Assembly: GCA_963760405.1 (NCBI GenBank)
Contig: CAVXCV010000001.1
Coordinates: 124,001-188,000 of the forward strand
DNA: 64,000 nucleotides
Direction: 5' to 3'
DNA from: RYN-230 sp963760405
Lineage (GTDB): Bacteria > Actinomycetota > Actinomycetes > Streptosporangiales > Streptosporangiaceae
The position numbers were made by a program, and so were the translations under genes. The notes beneath the pieces are model-generated. The model did not search any database. It had not been told where the DNA came from and saw only the letters and a list, made by a program, of their open reading frames with translations. Positions 59,453 to 64,000 of the stretch are shown here, in pieces. The stretch's first letter is position 1. The number at the start of each line of letters is the position of its first letter.

Positions 59453-59692
59453 TTACGGGTGTTCTGACAGCCAGGCATGCACCTCGGGTATCCGATTTTG
59501 CAGCAGCGTCAGGTGCCCGTCGTTGTCGAGCAGTCGGGCCTCGACGCCGGGGATGTGCGCGGCTAGCCATTCGCCGTGGCCGAACGGCACGAACTTGTCC
59601 TGCCTGCCGTGCAGCAGCAGGACCGGGACAGTGATGTCGGCCAGGTCGAATCCCCATGGCCTGGTCGTGCAGTTGTCGTCCCACCATCCCTG
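59453..59692 (-). pseudogene. C-terminal fragment of an alpha/beta hydrolase
   Basis: The frame ending at TAA 59453 reads FDLADITVPVLLLHGRQDKF, VPFGHGEWLAAHIPGVEARL and LDNDGHLTLL, which are the Asp and His regions of the triad. The nucleophile half is missing; homology stops near 59692 where the + strand LuxR fragment begins. Confidence 0.65.
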
Positions 59693-59696
59693 GCTG

Positions 59697-60159
59697 CCGG
59701 ATCGCGCGGCTGGCAGCCAGCCGGGCTAACCAGCTGGCCGTCGGCGAGGGGGTCACCTGGCCGGGCCGGGCAGACCTCACCACCCGGCAGGAGCAGGTGC
59801 TTCGCTTCGTGGCAAGCGGCCTGACCGATGCCGCGATCGCGCACCGTCTCGGCTGCAGTCCCAGAACAGTAGACAAGCACCTGGAACAGGTCTACCGCAG
59901 GCTCGGCGTCTCCTGCCGCGCCGCCGCCATCGCCGCCGCTTGCGCCGCTCATGAATCCCCCGGCAGGGGCGAGCTGAAAGCGCAACTCAACCCCATGAGC
60001 CCCGTTGCAGCCAGCCCAGCCGCAGAACCGAGGCGCGACCGAATAAGCCAGGTCCGCACATTTGAGCCTGGCTGCGGAAAGGGATGCCGCCCGGGATGCT
60101 GGCCACGGGTTAAGCGGGCCGTTCTCACGGCGTTACGTGATGGTCCCGCTCCCTCCTAG
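59697..60159 (+). pseudogene. 5'-truncated LuxR-type regulator
   Basis: The frame has LTTRQEQVLRFVASGLTDAA, IAHRLGCSPRTVDKHLEQVY and RRLGVSCRAAAIAA, a complete LuxR helix-turn-helix. No start or sensor domain precedes it; upstream is the antisense hydrolase fragment. A non-conserved tail runs to the stop at 60157. Both remnants lost their 5' ends at the same junction. Confidence 0.65.
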
Positions 60160-60212
60160 CCCTGACAATTCACGCCGCCCAGCCGCAGGCCCCGCGTGAA
60201 TTGTCAGGGTTA
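60157..60212. terminator. Long inverted repeat after the LuxR fragment
   Basis: Arms of about 19 bases with one G-T mismatch (CCCTGACAATTCACGC core at 60160-60175, complement 60194-60209) surround an 18-base loop. It may be a terminator or an end of a lost mobile element. Confidence 0.55.
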
Positions 60213-60523
60213 GCTGTAATTTGGGTATCTGCACGAGTGGCGTGGGCGACTCGGCTATGTGGACCCAAAGCGCTCGGCAAGACCCGCACGACTCGGATCG
60301 TGGCCCATGGTCGGGAAGCTGGCGGACATCGCGGCTGACATCATGGCGGCCTGACGGGCTGTCCGGGATCCTTGCCGCACCTGCCCCCGAGCACATCGTG
60401 ATGGGCCAGTCCGGCGTGAGAACAAGACGACGATCACTGCAGGGAGCCGCGAAATGCTGAGGGCTTCGCCCGGGCGGCGGAGTAGAGAGATTGGCTCCCA
60501 GAGATCATCTCTGGTGGTAAAAC
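60213..60523. other. Non-coding stretch before att-like copy B
   Basis: No supported gene in 311 bases. CCAGAGAT-C-ATCTCTGG (60498-60514) forms a hairpin immediately downstream, on the minus strand, of the tRNA-like end and looks like a tRNA terminator. Confidence 0.5.
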
Positions 60524-60567
60524 TGGTGGTCAGGGGCGGGATCGAACCGCCGACCTTCCGCTTTTCA
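60524..60567 (-). repeat. tRNA 3' half with GAA anticodon loop, att-like copy B
   Basis: Minus strand: loop CTGAAAA, stem GCGGA, variable AGGTC, perfect T arm (GGCGG-TTCGATC-CCGCC), acceptor strand CCTGACC, discriminator A and CCA. The 5' half (GGTCAGG acceptor, D arm, TCCGC stem) is absent upstream. Sequence identity begins at the anticodon loop, the usual crossover of tyrosine integrases. Copies at 48663 and 49312 are in the same orientation. Confidence 0.7.
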
Positions 60568-60743
60568 GGGATTCTATCGCGTCTGAGACCATGATCCCGC
60601 AGCTGTCGTGCCAGCCCAGCTCACCGGCATATGTGCTGGTCAGTGGACGTACAGGACCATGATACCGGCCGTGCCGTCGTGTGCCAGGAAGTCCCGTTTT
60701 GTCTGTGGGCTTCCAGTGGTGAACCCTCTGGGAGCAAGGACTT

Positions 60744-60944
60744 GTGGGCCTCGTGCGGCGCCTCGACAGGGCTGCCCGGCCCTTGCCGCTGCTCGTGCTG
60801 CGTGATCGGCCGGTCGGGTACGCTCCCCGGACGGCGCTGGTCCAGTTCGCCTGGTTGACGGCGGCGAGCCTGGGTGTGCCCGCCGGGCGGCCGGCGGCCC
60901 GGCCATGTGCGGCTTGTGAGCTGCTTCCGGTGCTGGCGGGTTGA
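60744..60944 (+). CDS. Doubtful small ORF upstream of a lipoprotein gene
   Basis: 66 codons from GTG 60744 with moderate GC3 and a hydrophobic middle (LVQFAWLTAASLGVPAG); it ends with PCAACELLPVLAG 11 bases before the next start. No family, no clear ribosome site. Confidence 0.3.
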   Translation: MGLVRRLDRAARPLPLLVLRDRPVGYAPRTALVQFAWLTAASLGVPAGRPAARPCAACELLPVLAG

Positions 60945-60955
60945 GGGAGGATTTG

Positions 60956-61450
60956 ATGAGGCGCCTGCTGCTTGCGGTCGCTGTTGCGGCTGCGGCTTTC
61001 CTCGCTGCGGGCTGCACAGCGAGTACAGGCCAGGGCACGGCTCATGTGACGGCGTCTGCGTCGCCGTTGCCGCCCGATCCGCAGACGGCAGCAGCGTTGC
61101 TTAAGATCGCCACGGTGTTCAACCATGCGTATGACAGTGGCGATTATGGGCGGGTGTACGCGCGGTGGGATGCCCGCAGCCAGGCGATCATCACCAGGGC
61201 CGGGTACATCCAGCGGCATAAGGACTGCCCGGGCGCTCCGCACACGCCATCGCAGACTGAGAGTGCCGACCCGGGCCCGCATGGGGCGTGGCTGGTGCAT
61301 TACGAGATCGGCGGCCAGCAGCTGACTGACTACTGGTTCTATGTGCACCGGCGGTGGGTGTTTGACCTGGTGCTCAGTAACCCGGACGCGGTGAGGCTGT
61401 ACCGGCTGTCCCCGAGCCAGTATGTCGTGGCGGTCGGCTGCTCCCACTGA
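60956..61450 (+). CDS. Secreted lipoprotein of unknown function
   Basis: 164 residues from ATG 60956, preceded by GGGAGG. Signal peptide RRLLLAVAVAAAAFLAAGC has a lipobox (LAAGC). The mature part is about 145 residues: helices (AALLKIATVFNHAYDSGDYG, ARWDARSQAIITRAGYIQRH) then a beta-rich end (AWLVHYEIGGQQLTDYWFYV). The shape recalls NTF2-like lipoproteins. It is anchored outside the membrane. No partner is evident. Confidence 0.8.
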   Translation: MRRLLLAVAVAAAAFLAAGCTASTGQGTAHVTASASPLPPDPQTAAALLKIATVFNHAYDSGDYGRVYARWDARSQAIITRAGYIQRHKDCPGAPHTPSQTESADPGPHGAWLVHYEIGGQQLTDYWFYVHRRWVFDLVLSNPDAVRLYRLSPSQYVVAVGCSH

Positions 61451-61949
61451 GCCATCCAGGGCTGGGAGAAGCCAGCCAGCCGGGGACGGGATGGGCTAGG
61501 CCGGGGGCGGCCGGTCGGGAGCTGGCGGCGGGTGTGCTCATAGAGGCCGTCGAACAGCCGGTCGGTGACGGTGAGGGTGTCGTGGTCGGAGCCGCTGGTC
61601 AGGGTGAGGCCGCGGATCAGGACGTCGAGGCCCGCAGCGGCGGGCGCGGGCGCAAGCTCGACCTCATCCAGGCCGACCACACAGTCGCCCTGTCCCTAAT
61701 CTATGACTCACAAAGCGGTTGGCTTCGACTGCCCGATACCAGAAGCCGACTTCGACAACCTGGACCTGCCGCCCACCGGCACCCAGCCGGTTGGCGTCCC
61801 CGGCGCAGTCCGCCATCACGGTGCAAGGAACCGGCAGCCACCCCGGCAACCCATCCCCCGTACCCAGCCCTAACGGAGGGCTGCCCGGACCGGCCGCGCA
61901 CTTCATGAGGAAGCGTGAACTCGCACGGTCAGCTTGGAAATGGGCTTAT
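61451..61949. other. Stretch without a firmly supported gene
   Basis: A minus-strand frame from GTG 61680 (EVELAPAPAAAGLDVLIRG, then DRLFDGLYEHTRRQLP) has good GC3, but it runs over the lipoprotein end and matches nothing known to me. A 56-codon + frame at 61703-61873 (THKAVGFDCPIPEADFDNLD) is also possible. Both may be remnants. Confidence 0.3.
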
Positions 61950-62875
61950 TCAGGCCGGTGCAGCCCGGGTTGTCCATGTGAAGCTACCCGCCTCCGGGAG
62001 CTGCCGGGAAAGCGAGCTGGCGACCAGGCGGCCCATGGCATCGGCCTCGCGTGCGGGAAGATCGGGATCTACCCAGCCCTCGATTTCGATCCGCAGAGTC
62101 CGTCCCGTCCAGCGGGCCCGGGCGTGCGCGTGGATGACTCCTGGCACCGACCCTGCGGCTGCTTCGGCAGTCGTGATCACGCTGGGTCCACGCCATCAGC
62201 CAGCCGGTGCACGACATCACTGGTGACCTCGTAGCCGACATGGCAGATGAACGCGGTCACGGCCAGCCCGGCTACCGGGTCACCCCAGGGCTGACCGAGG
62301 GCCACCGCGACCAGCCCGGCCAATGCCCCGGCAGACGACAATGCATCCAGCCAGGAGTGCCGGGCATCGGCGATGAGCGTCGCGGAGTTGATCCGTTTCC
62401 CGATCACCAACTTGTACCGGGCGACAACCTGGTTTCCGATGATGCCGATCGCTGCCCCGGCGATGCCCGCCGCGACATGTGAGGTGTGGCCATGCTCGAT
62501 GAGCTTGCGGATACTTTCATATCCGGCGAATGCTGCGCTGGCCCAGATGACCACGGCAATACCGATTCCGGCCAGATCCTCGGCCCGCTCCAGCCCGTAG
62601 GGATACCGCTCGGTCGGTGGTCTCCGGGACAGCCGGAACCCGAGGAATACCACAGCGCTAGTCGAGACGTCTGACAGGTTGTGGATCGCATCCCCGAGCA
62701 GCCCGACGGAGCCGGTGAGCACCGCCAGGAGCAGCTCGACGAGACCGGTGGCGGCCAGGCCGACCGCACTAACCGCGATAGCCCGGTTCGCCTGACGCCG
62801 TTCCTGAGCGTCGTCCCGGGTGCTGGGCAGCGGGAAAGCGACTGCCGGGTCACGCTGCCCCAGGGTCTTATGCAT
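61950..62875 (-). pseudogene. Cation diffusion facilitator transporter, one frameshift
   Basis: Start ATG 62875 (MHKTLGQRD). The transport domain has GLLGDAIHNLSDVSTSAVVF and NSATLIADARHSWLDALSSA, the paired HxxxD metal-site helices of zinc/cobalt CDF exporters. The first frame stops at 62177 after LADGVDPA, while the next frame continues VITTAEAAAGSVPGVIHAHA, the cytosolic dimerisation domain, to 61950. Loss of one G near 62180 explains this. Repaired length is about 308, normal for the family. Confidence 0.75.
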
Positions 62876-63124
62876 CCTGCCAGGATGTCCACAGCCCGGC
62901 CGCCAGGCAAATCCCATGTCCGCCCACGGGCTGCTTATCGAGGGCCTCGGTAGAGTTGCCCGTCGCCTCCTATCACGTACAGGACGAGTTCGCCGGGGTG
63001 ATCGGGCCCGGCCGGGTGGAGAAGGCACCTCGCCGCGGTTCCTGCTCTGGTGGCTGGTGCGCCGGGAGCCTCGCTCGACGGAACATTTACCGGCGGCAGG
63101 GCGCCGTCCTACTGGAAGGGCCGG

Positions 63125-63697
63125 TCAGGGTGGCGGGCGCAGCCCGGCGAGGGTGACAGTGACGAGCCGGCGGACCGCGGCTGCGGAGGGCAGGCTGCTG
63201 GCTGCGGCGAGGGCGTGCAGGCAGTAGCTGGCCAGCTCCCCCGGTGGCACGTCGCCGCGGGCATCCCCGGTCCTGGCCGCTTCGGCTATCAGGTCCCCGA
63301 CGAGGCCGCTGAGCTGCTGGTGGGCCCGGGTGATGTGCTCTCCCCGGTGCAAGAGTGCCGCGAGTTCGGTGCCGTGGGGCTGCTCGCGGGTTATCCGGGC
63401 GTAGGCCCCGAGGACGGCTTCGAGCCGCTGGCCCGCATCACCGGCCTGGTCCCGGATCCGGGTGAGATGGCTGAGGTGGCCGCTGACCTGGCGCTCGTGC
63501 CAGGCGATGAGGATGGCCTCGACGTCGGGAAAGTACTTATACAGCGTCGCCCGGCCGATACCTGCCTCTTCCGCGATCCGCGACATCGTCACGGACGCCA
63601 GCCCGCGCCCGGCTGCCAGCCGCGCCGTGGCATCCATGGCCGCATCGCGCACCGCACGGCGGTGCTCTTCAACCGTGTCGGTCCACAGCTTCGGCAT
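63125..63697 (-). CDS. TetR-family regulator
   Basis: 190 residues. Helix-turn-helix: VTMSRIAEEAGIGRATLYKY followed by FPDVEAIL. The C-terminal domain (AVLGAYARITREQPHGTELA, LLHRGEHITRAHQQLSGLVG) is of a group that often senses hydrophobic ligands. ATG 63697 lies 30 bases from two tandem operator-like repeats. It is divergent from the DUF2218 gene, its likely target. Confidence 0.9.
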   Translation of the reverse strand: MPKLWTDTVEEHRRAVRDAAMDATARLAAGRGLASVTMSRIAEEAGIGRATLYKYFPDVEAILIAWHERQVSGHLSHLTRIRDQAGDAGQRLEAVLGAYARITREQPHGTELAALLHRGEHITRAHQQLSGLVGDLIAEAARTGDARGDVPPGELASYCLHALAAASSLPSAAAVRRLVTVTLAGLRPPP

Positions 63698-63726
63698 CCG
63701 CTCATCGTATACGGAACGACATTACT

Positions 63727-63760
63727 GAGACATATTGTCTTGATAGAGACAGATTGTCTC
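63727..63760. promoter_or_regulatory. Two tandem TetR operators
   Basis: GAGACAGATTGTCTC (63746-63760) is a perfect 6-3-6 inverted repeat. GAGACATATTGTCTT (63727-63741) is a near-perfect second copy 19 bases away, almost two helical turns. They lie between divergent TetR and DUF2218 genes, so binding would block both promoters. Confidence 0.75.
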
Positions 63761-63845
63761 GATAAGCTCGTGCTGTCACCAGGAGCCAGGCACCCGCCCT
63801 CCCTAGGACCCTGAACCGCCACAGCAATGAACGGGAAGGACTGCC

Positions 63846-64000
63846 ATGCTGAGCGCCGAAGCGCACGTCCAGACGGAGAACCCGGCCGCTACCTTGCCCA
63901 GTTCTTCCGGCACGCCAGCAAGATGGGCGGGCACCAACGTCACCGGCGCCGTCCCCCCGACGGCGGGGATCCGCCCTCCGAAATGCGGCACGCTGAAAGC
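63846..64000 (+). pseudogene. DUF2218 protein, frameshifted and cut by the window edge
   Basis: ATG 63846 follows AAGGA. The start LSAEAHVQTENP is that of DUF2218 proteins; the expected continuation GRYLAQFFRHASKMGGHQRH is in the next frame. Loss of one base near 63881-63885 (CCCGG) explains it. The rest lies beyond the window. Function of DUF2218 is unknown; the TetR operators upstream suggest induced expression. Confidence 0.65.

Noticed and set aside
60524..60567. Complete tRNA gene
   Set aside because: Only the anticodon loop to CCA part is present; no D arm or 5' acceptor strand precedes it.
60530..61447. 305-codon minus-strand frame
   Set aside because: It runs through the tRNA-like repeat and is antisense to a lipoprotein with a clear signal peptide and ribosome site.

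Overview
The window is very GC-rich and its codons are strongly biased to G or C in the third position. It carries the glnR-mshD pair (mycothiol synthesis), a DivIVA/FilP-like coiled-coil protein, an ECF sigma/anti-sigma pair and a CysA2/SseC-type sulfurtransferase operon. Together these point to a filamentous or spore-forming actinobacterium, in the Streptosporangiales or Streptomycetales range by gene content. I cannot name the species. Two paralogous multi-pass membrane proteins, two transglutaminase-like proteins and many one-component regulators also fit a large soil-type genome.

Layout. 0-3.4 kb: a minus-strand GntR-led unit with a frameshifted VirD4/TraG-like protein and its membrane partner, probably conjugative-element-like. 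3.6-7.4 kb: minus-strand genes for sigma factor, anti-sigma factor, a thioredoxin-like protein, a probable cysteine-responsive leader peptide, DUF4395, sulfurtransferase and SseC, closed by a hairpin. 7.5-16.5 kb: core-like genes (MoaD, GlnR, MshD, gamma carbonic anhydrase, coiled-coil protein, Ppx, DUF427, M19 dipeptidase, alcohol dehydrogenase). 16.6-19.8 kb: a MarR gene, then a cytochrome-b-like/molybdopterin fusion and a second membrane protein. 22-30.4 kb: a sugar and membrane-glycan neighbourhood with a mannosyltransferase, a methyltransferase, a two-component system, an epimerase, GT2, DUF2064 and SqdB. 30.6-45.5 kb: transglutaminase pair, STAS protein, cupin/hydrolase with TetR, transporters, propionyl-CoA synthetase, an SDR protein and an orphan DprA.

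The most accessory part is about 45.6-60.6 kb. It holds a membrane NACHT NTPase whose predicted start lies inside a 30-bp perfect palindrome. Beyond it is a stretch bounded by copies of a tRNA 3' half, with a GAA (Phe-like) anticodon loop, at 48.66, 49.31 (core only) and 60.53 kb. Between them sit an EACC1-type adaptor overlapping a caspase-Hsp70 fusion, a lipoprotein with a membrane anchor, decayed insertion sequences, an intact IS701-family element with target duplication, and truncated genes. I read this as a decayed integrated element carrying a putative caspase-type conflict system. The right end (61.9-64 kb) has a cation-diffusion transporter and a TetR gene divergent from a DUF2218 gene across two tandem operators.

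A recurring oddity is single-base frameshifts in otherwise well-preserved genes (VirD4-like, mannosyltransferase, methyltransferase, CDF transporter, DUF2218). Most look like loss of one G or C. Uncorrected long-read errors are as likely as real pseudogenes. Separately, several short gene remnants (34.9, 38.7, 40.8-41.2, 57.9 and 59.7 kb) look like true deletion scars.
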